Positions 1-12,569 of a stretch of DNA of 64,000 nucleotides are shown here, piece by piece (within the stretch, counting starts at the first letter, position 1; each line of letters begins with the position of its first letter). The stretch is from Protula sp. h YS-2021. Taxonomy: Eukaryota > Annelida > Polychaeta > Sabellida > Serpulidae. The notes beneath the pieces were generated by a model. It did not search any database. It was not told the DNA's origin and saw nothing but the letters and a program-made list of their open reading frames with translations. The translations under genes were made by a program, and so were the position numbers. The stretch covers positions 19,631,907 to 19,695,906 of the forward strand of contig OX457033.1 of assembly GCA_949752745.1 (NCBI GenBank), given 5' to 3'.

Positions 1-990
1 CAAATTCACGTTAACCGAACATTTTTAAAATAGATAGATAAAAATGCATTTGAAAGCGCAAAAATATTTCAGTTTATAGAGAATTTCAAATTAAGAGTGT
101 TCAAATGAAACAATTCCTGCCATAATTCTATCAATAAAGTGTTTGTGTACATTCAAATCTTTCAGTAATAGATGGATTATGATAACACTTCACGTTGCCT
201 GTTGCAGACCGTGACGGTCTTTTGCAACATTAAGATATAGAAATAAAGCAATAGAATTTAGAAATTTATGAAAAAATCATAATTAACATCCTAGATTCAT
301 GTTGGTGATGCCATGATTTGTTGCAGGATTTAATTGCAGCTGTTCACAAAAATATATATTTTTTCAAACTAAATGGGTCGAGCATGATAAAGAAAATATT
401 GCCTTTTCCTTTTAAGTTATTATAAGTGTATACAGTGTATCAAACGAACTTGAAGCACGAAATGAAATATAAATGTATGTTTTATCTTCTATCGACAGAG
501 CGATAACTACATGCCAACATGTAGTGCGCATTGCGTATTGTGGGAAGGCAAAATCAAAGAGCTGTTAACAGCCAGTTAAAACATATGTCAAGCAAGATTT
601 CACACTCTGCCAAAAGTTAGCACCCAGATAAGCTGAATAGAACAGTGGAGTGGCATGGGGAGGAAAACGAAGAAATACATTGAGTGCAGCACTCCCTACT
701 GCCCACACTCAACCTTCCACCCCACCCCAACTCCATTTATGTTGATAATACATATAGAACATGTGCAATGTTTGTGAGAAAGCTTAGAAAAAAAACAAGC
801 GTACGAAAACAAAACATAATTTGCGTTTATGACAAACCATATGCTTGTAAAATACCTGCCAGTTCATTCAACCGAAATGTGTACAACGGCCAATATATCC
901 GACTATAAAACAGCAAGACACTATTTGCCATACATTGCACACTCTTCACATGTTCACCCGTCGCTGCATCCTCAATTATTTAAATTGTTT
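1..990. other. no gene recognised, AT-rich flank
   Basis: Contains only short open frames without recognisable motifs, codon bias or splice context. Nothing else supportable was seen. Confidence 0.5.
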
Positions 991-994
991 TGTA

Positions 995-1000
995 TTTATT
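995..1000 (-). promoter_or_regulatory. candidate polyadenylation signal of the oxidase gene
   Basis: AATAAA on the minus strand, about 185 bases past the oxidase stop codon. It is the first canonical hexamer I found downstream. In AT-rich DNA the motif is common, so this is only a positional guess. Confidence 0.3.
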
Positions 1001-1183
1001 ATTCGTATTGAATGATGACATACCACTTTTACATATATGCAATTTTTCAGTTTCTGTGCTGCAAACTTATATTGTGCAAAAATATGCTTTTTAAAATGCA
1101 TTAAAAAGTAAGATCATTGCACAACAGCAACCAGAAGGAAACTGTTTATAATATACGTCTTTAGTTACAATAGTGTGTGTGAT

Positions 1184-4100
1184 CTAGAGTCTGGCGGTGA
1201 GTGAGAGTCCTTGTGATTGTTGCACACACTGTTTAACTAAGTCTTTGGCTTCCAGGGCGCATCCCCAGTGCATTGACACTCCAGAACCGCCATGTCCGTA
1301 ATTGTGCACAACCTGCAAAGACAAATCTCCATTACAGAGATGTTATTTCACAGGAGAAGAATAAGAAACATGTTTTGCCGTGTAAGTGGGGCATATGCGG
1401 ATCGTTACTTCATCGGACTGGTGGGCATATTAAAGTAAAAATTTACAGTAAATAAAACACAAAAGCTCGCTCATGGGAGCAAGAAAAAATAAGACTGAAA
1501 TTCTCTTTTAAGGTTTTTGCAAACTTTCCCAGATGAAGATGCAAATGAAATTTCCTTTGAAAAGGATTCAAAATGGGTCATGCAGGAATTAGTAGCCTGT
1601 ATGTTCTATGGATATCGAAATTGTAAATCATTTGAAATGACAAATATTTACAGATGTAGTAACGATCTGCATATAAAATCAAAATACTGAGCAATTTATG
1701 AGACAATAACACCCATATTGAAACTTTTGGGAACTGCTTTGCCTTTCCATAATTAACAAATACAATCAGCAAGTCACATTCTTAAAAGAAAATGAATTTA
1801 CAAACTTTTTCTACGCATAATTTGATCAACAATGTAGAATATAAATAAATTAAATACTAATAGGCATAAATTCTTCAGTGGTTATACCGTGAGCATTCCA
1901 TTCTTGGTAGGGACAATTTCCTTTTCTAGCCGAACGCCAGTGCGAGCTGGTCTCAAGCCTACCCATTCGCCAATAATCTTAGCATTCTAAAAATGTAACA
2001 AAACACATGGTGTTGTATATTATGTATACACTACAAATATTATCCTAAAACCTGTGTTCATGCAAAAGCAACAGGAATGCGTGCAACGCAGTCTTACAAT
2101 ATATACGGCTACTGTTTATTCTTTTAATCCAAGTGGCAGTCGGGGGAACTGAACTCGAAGCTAACAAATATGAAGCTAACAAAAGCAAGTCTTACAGGTT
2201 TTCAGACTGGGAACACTTTTCAGCCCACTATAATGTACGTGTAAAATAATTTACCTCTGTAAATAAAAATACATATATTTTTCAAAGATCTATTAATACT
2301 CTTCCAACTCTGCAGAGTTTACCTTTAAACTTGGTTCAATTTTTGTGCATCCTTCCAATATCCGTCGCCTTTCCTTGTCACTTGGTGTTCTGTCCCAGCG
2401 GTCATACTCGTGTGTTCCCCCAAGAACAACAAAGCGTTCCCTAGAAATTGCTCAAATTATGCTTTAAGGTGAAAAATTTCATCGTATCACCAAATTACCC
2501 AAAATTGCCACCAAGCAAAGGAAATTAATTCAGAATTACCTTGACATAAAATATAATTAATATCCATAACTAAATGAACATGCAAAATGTACTTACTTTG
2601 GAATTATGTACAACACATCGTCATCGCTTGTATTAGCAGTAAACGTAAACTGCTTGATCCACGGCGCTTCTACAAGAACTAGCTGACCTCTTACTGGCCT
2701 TGCCTTTGTATCGGGAACAAGGTCACGTGAACCTAAGCCTGTGCAATTGACAGCTATATCGTATGGTCCAGCAAGCTAAAATAATATATTATGAAACGAT
2801 ATTATAACTTTGTCTTCGCAATGTATTCAACTTGCATGCACAGAAATACTTGTGAGAGTAAATGCACACCAAGTGATATATATTTACAATTTTTATATAA
2901 AACATTGTCTGTAATACTTTTTTCATTTGTTACTTTTATCTGATTAGTTTGCTTCTGCTATGTTTTTAGTTAGGAAAATATTGCAATATCCTTATATCCA
3001 CTCTACAGAAACACGAAAACTTAAAATATTTATGACAAGATTGCTAAATATGAAGACAGCAATATTTATCAATTACATTGATATTTTACCTCATCGAGCG
3101 TTTGTACTTTCCGTTGTATAACAATGCCTCCATTCTTGACAAAACTACAAAAACATAAGCGGTGCTCGTACGCTACCGTGTCATTAGAATAGTACTTAGT
3201 CATAAATATGTATTTTAGTTCAACTGTTATTCAAGTGTCTTGTATAATCATTTCGATCTATATCTGTATTATAAACTTGGCTAGAGTTTGTCACTGATAT
3301 AATAAATGGCAAGTTTAAAATCAAATATCAGTATTTTTTTTCAAAAATTGAAGAACCGTAACCAATTCTGGCGAAACGAAAGTTCCATGTTAAATAATTA
3401 CAATATATTATTTGCGCTACAAAATATTAAGACGCTATTTGTTATGATGTAAGGTTCATTAATTCTACTGTTTAAAACTTTGTGAATTGGGTCATGATAT
3501 CCCCGAGGAACTCACCGCTTTAAGAGCCACGGCAAGTATTTCGGTACTTCGGTTACTATTGTTGTGTAAGTAAATCCAGTGCTGAAAAAAGTATACAATT
3601 TAGTACAAATGTATGCAAGACTGATGTTAATTACAATACTGGTATACATAACTAGATTGATGGATATTACTAAATACAAAATGGGAAATCAGGCAGATCA
3701 GAGATAGATGATACCACCTAGAGCACACCACTGTTTCCTGGGGAAAAGGTTACAAAATCCCTACCCCAGAGAATTATAGTTAGCCCAAACTCAAAAACAA
3801 CTCTGGACTGGTTATATTTTATCAGCCAGTGAGTTGCTCATCCTTCTTTGACTTTGTGTAAATAGCAGACAGATAGGATGGCATCTGCCTTCCTTGCAAG
3901 AATTTTGATAAGATTTATAGTCTTTTAACAACCACGACAATTAACTGAGGTCACTGTGACGTCACTATGAATACTGGAGTATCCAAGAGTACATATGTAC
4001 CTATTTGCAGCAAAGTTTGTATGCTTGTGGCGTCTCATGTCAGAGGCAGAAAACAATTTAAAGTCGAGCACAATATCTTTCCAAAAAGGCAACTGCAAAA

Positions 4101-5808
4101 AATATATTTAAATTGTTTCTTAAACTCGAAATGAAGGAAATGTCTTCGATGTGTTATTAATATATCTGGGATGTTTCTGTTTCTAGCAAGAAATCAACAA
4201 CTGTTTGGGTAAGACTTTTGTCAAGATACCTAAGCAAAGATATATCTAAGGTTTTCAAAAGTTTTTAAAAAATTATATTTAAATTCTGAAAGCACAAAAA
4301 AGGTTATTCAGTCCCTCCCCTTTCCCTCACGTGTAGCTTCCTTAAAAGTTTGCATAATTTTTTTTTTTTTTTTTGCTTAAAGGCAAATCAGTTAATTTAG
4401 AAATGATCAAAGATTTGATATAACAAAGGAATTTCAGAACCTCTTCCATTTCAGACTCTCCTGGTTTCAGGATGTGCAGTGTGCATCCAGACAGTAGGGA
4501 ACAGCCGACCTCGGGGCCCTTCGGCGATTTGGCCAGTTGCAGTCCATTCTTAAATGTTGCCGCGCTCCATTTCCTGTGTGCAACAAATGGCTATTAAAAG
4601 CCCTGCCCCATCCCTTCAGAACCATTTTATTGACAGCAGAGCCCCCCCCCCCCCCTCCAAAAAAAAAAAAAAAAGTGACCAACGCACATTACCACTTGAT
4701 CTTTTAAAATAAACCAGTGGAAAACATAACACTACACACAACTGCATAAATTTATATAATCCTTTGGCATAAACACCTTTGCTAGAGTGATTTCCCAACA
4801 GATACAAAGAGACATTTTGGAGGGAAATTATTGCAGCTGGATATATCTTTTATACATTGATGTGTTACATACCACCACATGCCAAATCAGTGACTACAAA
4901 GTCACTGAAATTTTCAGCGAATCTGTCAAATCTGCACATGATTTTTGATTTTTGTAATCAGGTTATTTGTGGTCTATAAAATCCATTAAAATATGGTGTG
5001 AGATACTTATAATCTTATAGATTTTAAGGACGTTGATGTTTGTTATTGGCAACAATTTAGAAGATAGTCTAAAGAACAGGTTTTATTGCAAAATTAACTG
5101 ATTAATTTATCTGTGAGATTGTGGGATTATAATGCCACATTTTACTTATCCGTTGAGGACTGCCATTGTTGTTTATAATAAATAAACATGCTTTTGATTG
5201 TAACTGTACCCTAAAATGCTTAATTTCCCAGAAAACTGTCTTCACTTGACAAATTACCGAAAACTTCAGTGACTTTGTGAAGTCTTTCTTGGGATAAGAG
5301 CCAACAATCACTTTTATAAGATGTTTTCATGGAAAAGATCTTCAAGCTTTACCACGATCAAGTATTTGTAGATAAAGCTTAAAGATCTTTTCCCTATTCT
5401 TATATTTTAATCAATGTTCATTAAATTCTAAGACACCACTGACAGTGCCAATACCACACGAGAGGGACGAATGATTCGAAAAACACTCTCGCGATCTGTA
5501 GCACTGTCAGCGCGAACCCGAGATGCGGTTAAGGCCTTGCGCAAATCTGTCATCATTTAAATTCACATAACGAATTTCTGAAACCAAGATTCAGAAGGGC
5601 AGTCTTACCTGAATTTGTCCCGTGGTGTTTGTCCAAGTAAATGAGGCTGCCACAACCCGCCAGAGCCATCTCCAGTGGTGTGCGGCGAAAATTTGCCCGC
5701 AATTAAAGTCACACGCAGAGTCTTCCCAGGGACGTGTAACTCGGTTAAGTTCACTGCTGTGGATAACCCAATGATTCCAGCTCCGATCACGCATACGTTG
5801 ACCTCCAT
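1184..5808 (-). CDS. DDO: D-aspartate / D-amino-acid oxidase, nine exons, FAD flavoenzyme
   Basis: Oxidatively deaminates acidic or neutral D-amino acids to 2-oxo acids, ammonia and H2O2, normally in peroxisomes. Exons in coding order: 5808-5609, 4573-4441, 4092-4001, 3581-3516, 3144-3090, 2775-2597, 2440-2323, 1986-1888, 1312-1184. They join in frame with GT/AG borders to 1071 nt, or 356 aa, close to the usual 340-350. Residues 9-14 are the GxGxxG FAD motif (GAGIIG). [12 protein letters not shown] at 44-55 matches the family TT..AGLWQP segment. Exon 8 carries [12 protein letters not shown] with the substrate-carboxylate arginine (R293), and exon 9 carries HNYGHGGSG followed by HWGCALEA. The last three residues, ARL, fit the PTS1 consensus. 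The exon 2 donor (GAG then GTTCTG) is weak. The lysine after YIIP replaces a usual glycine. Exon 7 ([17 protein letters not shown]) resembles D-aspartate oxidases slightly more than DAO, but the split between the two is not certain from sequence alone. Confidence 0.93.
5333..5393. repeat. imperfect hairpin AAAGATCTTCAAGCTTTA / TAAAGCTTAAAGATCTTT
   Basis: Two arms of about 18 bases, with one small bulge, lie about 25 bases apart in oxidase intron 1. Nearby, 5440-5515 has a second pair, CTGACAGTGC and GCACTGTCAG, enclosing ACGAGAG / CTCTCGCG. Both could be worn inverted-repeat elements. No target duplication was identified. Confidence 0.4.
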
Positions 5809-6187
5809 CTCTGGTACGTTCGATAAATGTGTGACTTAAAAAATACTTGGTTAGTGCTGTCTCTTTGCTTTATATAACTTCTTTTTTTCAGTTTTCTGAC
5901 GTCTGCGATAACGATAATAAAACTTATGTGCTTATTTTAAGGGACCGTATAATGATAATATTTCTAACCTCATGCCTAAAAGTGAAGAAAAAAATAAGGA
6001 GGGATAGATTGCCGTCAATAACAGCTTGAGGAGTCTTTTACGCTTACGAAAATTCAAGGCGTGGAGACTACAGGAGACCGGATGGGGGAGGGGGAGAACA
6101 GATTATAGGAAATTAGTAGATAACCGTTTGCGTAATATATTCTCTATTTAACTATTAAAATCTGCAAGCTTAACATCCCACAGAGAG

Positions 6188-6341
6188 CAGTCCACATTGT
6201 ATACACCTTGGATCAAAGTCGGGATCGGGTTGACTATGACAGCCGAAACAACGCCTTTCCACGCCCTGTGTTGGATAGGCGTCCGGGCACAGACGTTGTC
6301 ACCCTCTGGTCCAAGTATACCAAGCCTTTGGGTCACTTTAG
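6188..6341 (+). other. open stretch of unknown origin, possible relic exon
   Basis: An AG acceptor-like site (catcccacag) precedes a stretch that stays open on the plus strand, reading RVDYDSRNNAFPRPVLDRR and then TDVVTLWSKYTKPLGHFS, until the MITE at 6342. Other frames and the minus strand are also partly open, as expected of locally GC-richer DNA. No family was recognised. It may be an old exon, a transposon piece or chance. Confidence 0.2.
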
Positions 6342-6571
6342 CAGGGTTGAGGCTTCGTAAAATTTTCTGGTCGCCCTCCGGGCGACCAACTTGAAAAAGT
6401 TAGTCGCCCGGCACAAAAGTTAGTCGCCCGGCGCAAATTTTGCAAAATTTACCTGAAAATACTCAGAAAAAAAGTTAGTCGCCACTCGGGTGACCAACTC
6501 GAAAAAGTTGGTCGCCCGAGCCAAAAGTTGGTCGCCACGGGCGACCAGGCGACCGCGAAATCTCAACCCTG
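6342..6571. mobile_element. 230-bp MITE with CAGGGTTGAG termini and GGTCGCC-rich core
   Basis: Begins CAGGGTTGAGGCTTCG and ends with the inverse CGAAATCTCAACCCTG. The flanks carry a near-perfect 7-base duplication (ACTTTAG at 6335-6341, GCTTTAG at 6572-6578). The termini extend as inverted GGTCGCC motifs. The core is four to five short units of AAAAGTTRGTCGCC with spacers. No coding capacity. CAGGG-type ends with a 7-8 base duplication suggest hAT ancestry, which is an inference. Confidence 0.65.
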
Positions 6572-7047
6572 GCTTTAGATATGCATGACGTCATTGCCAT
6601 GCACCTATGTAATCTTGCGTACTCACAGAATTTAAAAATTTTCATATTTTCATTTTTTTAATTTCCATATAAATAACTTTTATTTATTATTATTATTTTT
6701 TTGGCTTTTTTATGGTAAACTGGTATTTGGCGATGACCACATCATTCAAATCACATTTATTTTCTCACATCGACGCAACGTTAATTTTTCTATTTAACAT
6801 TGCATTGCAAACGTAAATTACATGTAAGTCTAAATGAATATCGTCAACTCTATGTCTTTGCTAAAAAGACGTATAATAAATATCAGGTAAAGGGTGGTGT
6901 TTGGTTGTTTCCTTAATGCATATTCAGCACCTATCAAAGACGTCGTTTGCATGTTGGTAAAAATGTTTTTTTTTTAGGAAACTTGTTTGTAACATTGAAT
7001 CGACTTCAATGAAAACAAATCACAGCTCAATGAACATCAGGTATATA

Positions 7048-7627
7048 TGGAATGTTCTTTTTACAAATAATTTTATTTTTGATATCAAAATATAATTAAA
7101 GATATCAATAAATCAATTTTGATCTCATAAATTTATTTTTTTCTATCACTAATTGTATTTTAAAGAGCAAAAATTTATTTTTTGAGAGGGAGGCACGCAT
7201 TTAAATAAATTTGAACAAATAGCCAATAAAATTTTATAGATATAAGATTGAATTATTGATATCAATAATGACAACATATTTCTGAGCCCAAGAAATGCTT
7301 CGTTTATGTGCAGTACAAAAAGAAAGATTCTGCATACATTATTTTATTTTACAGGTATTTGTTTCTTAATTTTGGGCGTAAAAGTAAAATGCCTGATGTT
7401 AATAAAAATAAAATTTATTAGTGAGCTCAAGATTGAGATTCTCTTATCAAATATTTCATCGATAAAACCAACTTTAGATATAGTTAAATTTTTCGACATT
7501 TATAAATATTTTTTTTGATATCTCTAAGCAATTATTGACATAAAAATTAATTTTATGAGATAACAAAATAATTCTTGATCTCAAATCAATATCAATAATT
7601 GCCTAAAAATGTGAATATAGTATTTCA
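7048..7627. mobile_element. MITE copy 1 of the GGAATGCC family, degraded termini
   Basis: Left end TGGAATGTTCTTTTTACA and right end AATGTGAATATAGTATTTCA are recognisable by comparison with the better copy at 10763-11610, and both are flanked by TA. The interior is AT-rich with many copies of TTGATATCAA and TTGATCTCAA palindrome-like words. The 70-aa open frame inside (7306-7518) is not convincing coding sequence. Confidence 0.5.
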
Positions 7628-8204
7628 TAGATATAATCTAGCAATTTATGATGTAAGACTGATAGTGTCACTTTATAAGCTGCTACCCAGTGTTTAGGTG
7701 TGAAATTTGCAAGGTTGTCCAAGTTTGGTTAAAAAAATAGTTATTTTTCAAGCTTTACAACAAGCGTTTAGGGGCTATTTAAAATATCATGGGCACGCAT
7801 GGTAACTTATTTGCACACGAATGCCACCCCCACCCCCCCCCCCCCCCTCCCGAGGAATAAATCTGAAGAGCTGATGTATTTTGAAACTTGTAAATCCTAT
7901 TCGGTCCCTTATAGAAAGCCACTCATTGACCTCGGAAATTGTCAATACAGATGCTTCACAACAGAGTAAAAAGCAGGGGAAATATTAAGTAATAAAATAA
8001 GCTATTATCTTTACACCAAGATTCTCAGCTACGAAAACCACCTCTGATGACGTCAAATGAAATTTGAAAAAGACTATAAATGTGGACATTTTTTTTTAAA
8101 TCGTTGGGCCGTATGATTCTATAAGGTGTTTATCAAATCGCAACCCCTTTAGTGCAACAAATGCAACTGGGTTTACAGTTTTAGAAATCCGCCCACACAT
8201 GTAC

Positions 8205-8390
8205 CGCTGTAACAGCTGACCTCTGGTGAGACCTGTCTCTTATGTATAAACACAGAGCGGATGGATATTTTAAAAAGTAGTTCCGCTCCAGTGGGTCTGC
8301 GGAGTAAAAAGGTATCATACACAACAGACCGAACCGCCGTAGAGGTTGGTTGTTGAACAACAACACAGTAACGCTATATTTCAGCGACTA
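8205..8390 (-). repeat. interspersed repeat family R1, copy 1
   Basis: On the minus strand it reads GTTGTTCAACA, TCTACGGCGGTTCGGTCTG, GTTTATACATAAGA and AGGTCTCACC in order. The same ordered blocks recur on the plus strand near 21555-21790 and, more weakly, 14130-14275. No terminal repeats or coding region were found. The class is unknown. Confidence 0.55.
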
Positions 8391-8433
8391 AAATTATCAA
8401 CAACGACTCCTTCAATGCTGTTGAACAACAACG

Positions 8434-8831
8434 GTATATATGTTGGGCGCAATTTTTAAATCTGCACAATTTATAAATTGTGATGCACAGTTTTTAAATT
8501 TATAAACGGGCCAACCATTTAAAAATGGGTTGCCATTTTAAATAGTCGGCCCGTTTTTAAATCCAAATTGCGGACCATTTTTAAATTGTCCTGCACATTT
8601 TTTAAATATTTTCAAATAAAAGCTAAAAAATGAAAATATTAAAAACTGTGCAGGATAATTTAAAAATTGTGAGCAATTTGGATTTAAAAACGGGCCAACC
8701 ATTTAAAAATGGGTCGCCCATTTATAAATGGGCAACCCATTTTTAAATGGTTGGCCCGTTTATAAATTTAAAAACTGTGCAGCACAATTTATAAATTGTG
8801 CAGATTTAAAAATTGTGCCCAACATATATAC
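8434..8831. mobile_element. 398-bp foldback palindrome (MITE-like)
   Basis: The left half, from GTATATATGTTGGGC, is the near-complete inverse of the right half, ending GCCCAACATATATAC. The centre lies near 8632. Each arm holds shorter palindromes, for example CACAATTTATAAATTGTG and CCATTTAAAAATGG, so the element is a hairpin made of hairpins. The ends are flanked by TA. It has no coding capacity. Arm similarity is high, with mostly single-base differences and small indels. Confidence 0.75.
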
Positions 8832-10762
8832 AGCTATTTCTTTATTCCTGGACATTGTCATATCTCTTTGTTCTACAAGTTCGTATCTTATTGCTGCTGT
8901 TTTGTCAGGGAGGTTTGTTTGTCAAACTCATAAAAAATCACAGTTTTTTTCACTCTTTTGTGGTAAATTTAAGCAATAGCAACATACCATAAAAGTTTAT
9001 CAGAATAGTCCATTTCAAAAGTTAATCGTTCTTGGTAGAGTCTGGGCTTCACTGGATTTTGAACATTCCTGTGTCTTCTTGTTTATCTGTGAATACAATT
9101 AATCTTTCAAACTTTTAGTGTTTTCCTATGTCTGCCTGGGTTTCCATCGAACATTTCATAAAATCCTTATGCATTCATTTCTCGACCCCGAGTACTGTGC
9201 AAATATTCCAGTTAAGGCATCTCGTCCATTTTGAAAGATAAACCGTTTCCCCCCAAGAGAGAAATTAAATCGGAATTTCAATCGGATTAAAAATTAAAAA
9301 TGACAAAAAATTATAAGTGTTTCAGAGTTCGATTTCAATAAAATCCCGAATAATGTTCTCGATATGGCGGTATCCTGTTCAGGATCTTAATAGTACGGAT
9401 TTCGTGCATTAAAAAGGGATCCAGGTGATTATACAGTAATTCCGGTAGAATTAGGCCGGGGTTCCGGTGAACATTTAAAAAAAAATTGTTTCACCAACCT
9501 TGGACACCTTTGTAATTTTGCTTCCTAAATGTGTACTCTCAAATTAAATAAAAAAAAAACACACCTGTTTGCACCGTTCACCTAACTACACTTGCAGCTA
9601 GTTTACGTCCTTCAATATAATTACAGACAGAAAAAGTAGGTTAAGACCCACATCTGAGAATAATGTGCTCTATTTGTGGAGGCCCACTTTCAAGAAGTTT
9701 ATTTCCAAGACACTTCCATTGTAGACTAAAAAACTTCTTCCAAACAAATTTTCTCTGAACCTAGTTAACCCGTGAAGTCACCCTAACCCCAATCTTGCTG
9801 TTGATATTTCGGACACAAATTGTTACACATATGCTAACCGGGGGAAGGGGAGAGCGTGGCTATTTTATTTTTTTTTTTTTTTATCTTTTTTGTGATTTTC
9901 ACGTAGCAGCAGTGGTAAAAAAGTAGTCCATAGTTCACCCTGCAACACCTTTTTAGAAGCTGCGATTTCAGTTCACTCACAATACCAAATCCAGTTCATG
10001 CCCCGATTTTTGTAATAAATGACCTTATTTCTAGCAATAATAGAAACAAATTATAATAGAGAAACACAGCAACAAAATCGAGGTTAGTTTTTTTTTTATA
10101 ATTCTTGGGTGGTGCTGATAAATAACATGACAATGGCTCTGTACACTATGGACATTAAAGACAGGGAAAATAGGCGTTCAGTATCGCCCCATATGGATCT
10201 GACCTCAGTGACAGACTTAACCTTTATCCTTATAATTGACTGGTCTCCCCCCCCCCCCCCCCAATTTAGGTGAGAAACAAGACTAATTCTTTGTCAAGGT
10301 CATATGTGATATATTTTGGTGATGTTCCTAGTCACCTCTTCGAATCCCTTCAAACATTCAAAATGCTGGCACCTGCCCTCCCCCCCCCCCCTTCCGCCGA
10401 TAAATTAACCGCTACTCTAGGCGTGATGTGGAGAAGTCTTGTGGATTTTTGTTCAGGGTTATCACCCCTTATTCCGACCGCAGTTTTAGAATTCACTGGA
10501 AGCAGAGGATCTGTAAACCATTCAGCGTTACGCCCATTGTTATTTATTGCCGTAGCTATATAAAACGCAAGATTTAGCGAGCTGATCCAATATGAAAAGA
10601 ATACGCAAGAAAATTTTCTCGTCATGAAATATTAATAAAGTAGATTATACATTGTGTTTAATGTAGAATTCTACAGGTTTTTAGTTCTCTTTACATTTCA
10701 GTCTTTTAACAAGGCCAGTATTGCTAAATATTGATCCAAATGCCCATGCAATAACTTGTTTA
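8832..10762. other. no gene recognised
   Basis: Holds poly-T near 9868, a C-run at about 10247-10262 and another near 10380. Short frames here (8728-8979 and 10270-10563 with its antisense partner) cross repeats or homopolymers and show no domain. Confidence 0.5.
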
Positions 10763-11610
10763 CGGAATGCCATTTTCACATTTTATTAAGTAATTATTGA
10801 CATCAAGAATTAACTTTTGATCTCAAAAATTGATCTTTTAATATCAAGAATTAATTTATGATCTAAAAATTCAAACTTTTATATCAAGATTTAATTTCTA
10901 CTATCTGTAATTATATTTTTGATGTCTCTAAATGTATTCTTGATCTCAAAAAAAAAATTCTTGATATTAATAAATACTTAGAGATACCAAGAAATATTTA
11001 TTGATATAATAAATGTTTTAATGATATCTAAAATTGATTTTTTGAGATGAAAAATTCAATTCTTGATAGCAAAAGTGAAATATTTGAAAGCAAAAATATC
11101 AATTTTGAGCTCTATAATTTATTTTCCTTTAACTGATATCAAGCATTTATTTCAGATATCATTATTTCAGAATGAGACTTTTTTAATTTGTCATTTGAAA
11201 TCTGCAAATGATTTTTTGGTCTAAAAATTGTTTTTTTTTTTTTTATCAAAATATCAGTCTCTTTTTTCATATAAAAAATTCAGAAGCACACATCTGTGAA
11301 TAAAATAATAACTGGTCCATGTCTACAGAATCTTTCTTTATATTTTTTACTATACAAAAAGAAGCATTTCTTGAGATCAAAAATTGTGATGTTTTTATTG
11401 ACATCAATAATTCAAGTTTTCATCTCCAAAATTTACCTGACGATTCGTTAAATTTCATATAAATTTGTGTCTCCCTTAAGATTTTTTCAGTTTGTAAAAT
11501 TAAAAACTCAGTTATTGATAGCAAAATATAAATTAATGAGATCTACATTGATTTATTGATATCTTTAATTATATAAAAAAATAAACGTTAAATGTTAAAA
11601 CGGCATTCCA
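10763..11610. mobile_element. MITE copy 2 of the GGAATGCC family (848 bp, TA target site)
   Basis: Left terminus CGGAATGCCATTTTCACATT and right terminus AATGTTAAAACGGCATTCCA are inverted repeats, with TA immediately outside each end (10761-10762, 11611-11612). The interior is an irregular array of GATATC/GATCTC palindromic words spaced about 20-35 bases apart. TA duplication suggests Tc1/mariner-type mobilisation, which is an inference. No transposase remnant was seen. Confidence 0.7.
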
Positions 11611-11636
11611 TACTTGTTTACACTTATATTGACTCG

Positions 11637-11683
11637 TAAATTGTGAGATTTTGTGGCTGCCGAACTGAGAATCTCACAATTTA
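11637..11683. repeat. short hairpin, AAATTGTGAGATT / AATCTCACAATTT
   Basis: A perfect 13-base inverted pair separated by about 18 bases, just outside the MITE at 10763-11610. Possible terminator-like or transposon-end relic. No adjacent gene is identified. Confidence 0.4.
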
Positions 11684-12260
11684 TTAGGAGCGGTAAGCAA
11701 TGGGAAACATACGTATGCAGAGATAGTGAATTATTTCGTTGAAATGTTTCTTCTCCAAAAATAAGACAAAGAATGCTTTGAGTGAACGTCGATAAATGCT
11801 TGTCTATGACCGAAATCGACCTAAACGTGGTGGTGCATGATGGCTTTCAATGTAGCCATTGTCAGCAGTACTATTTGGGTCGATGGCAAATGTGGCATGA
11901 CCGTTATGATATCTTTGAGCATTTTGTAGTACGGAAGCTACACAAACAAACATCAAGCCTGTTTAATCATATCTTTTAAAATGTACCACTGAGAGAGTGC
12001 CCCATACAGAACACCCCCACCCCCAACCCCTCTGAATGACTTAGTAGCAGTTAGTGCAGTTAGTGCAGAGATCTTATTTTGGGATATGTTTTAATTGCAA
12101 ATAACAAGGGAATTAGGACTGAAACTACAAAAACAAGAGACGTACTGAAGCGTAAATACAACCTCATCAAAAGAAGACCAGAGTTCTCTTCTTTTTGCAT
12201 TGTAATATATTTTATATATTACAGCACTATTAGAACTGAAAACATCGGCTAGGAAATATA

Positions 12261-12569
12261 ATGGATAAGTTTCACGCTTTTCACATAGTCCTTTTAGATC
12301 AAATGGTTAAAAAAAACCTCATAGCCGGCATAGTCAAAATGCCTGGCTTCATTCGGAGACCTGTCGTGAGAAAGTTTTCTCATTGGCTATTACGTCGTGG
12401 GACTATGTCGGAAAGATGTTCTGTTCCTTATACGCTATTAATCTTAGTGTTAGGCCAAGCTCGGGATGGCATTGGCGTCTCACAACCCTATTCTTACAGT
12501 CAAAAATACACAGTACTGCTTTCTAACGTTCTAGAAAAAAGCCCATACCAGACAGGGGTACAGAGATAG
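12261..12569 (+). other. unrecognised 102-aa open frame
   Basis: A methionine-initiated frame with moderately protein-like composition (residues 1-60 basic and hydrophobic, no cysteines in pattern). It lacks visible splice partners, domain motifs or a recognised family. It lies among repeats and could be a transposon relic or chance. Kept only because it is the longest open frame between 11.6 and 15 kb. Confidence 0.15.

Noticed and set aside
4467..4807. Minus-strand frames with Phe/Gly runs near oxidase exon 2
   Set aside because: They run through C- and A-homopolymers at 4640-4675. The oxidase exon uses a different frame with family motifs.
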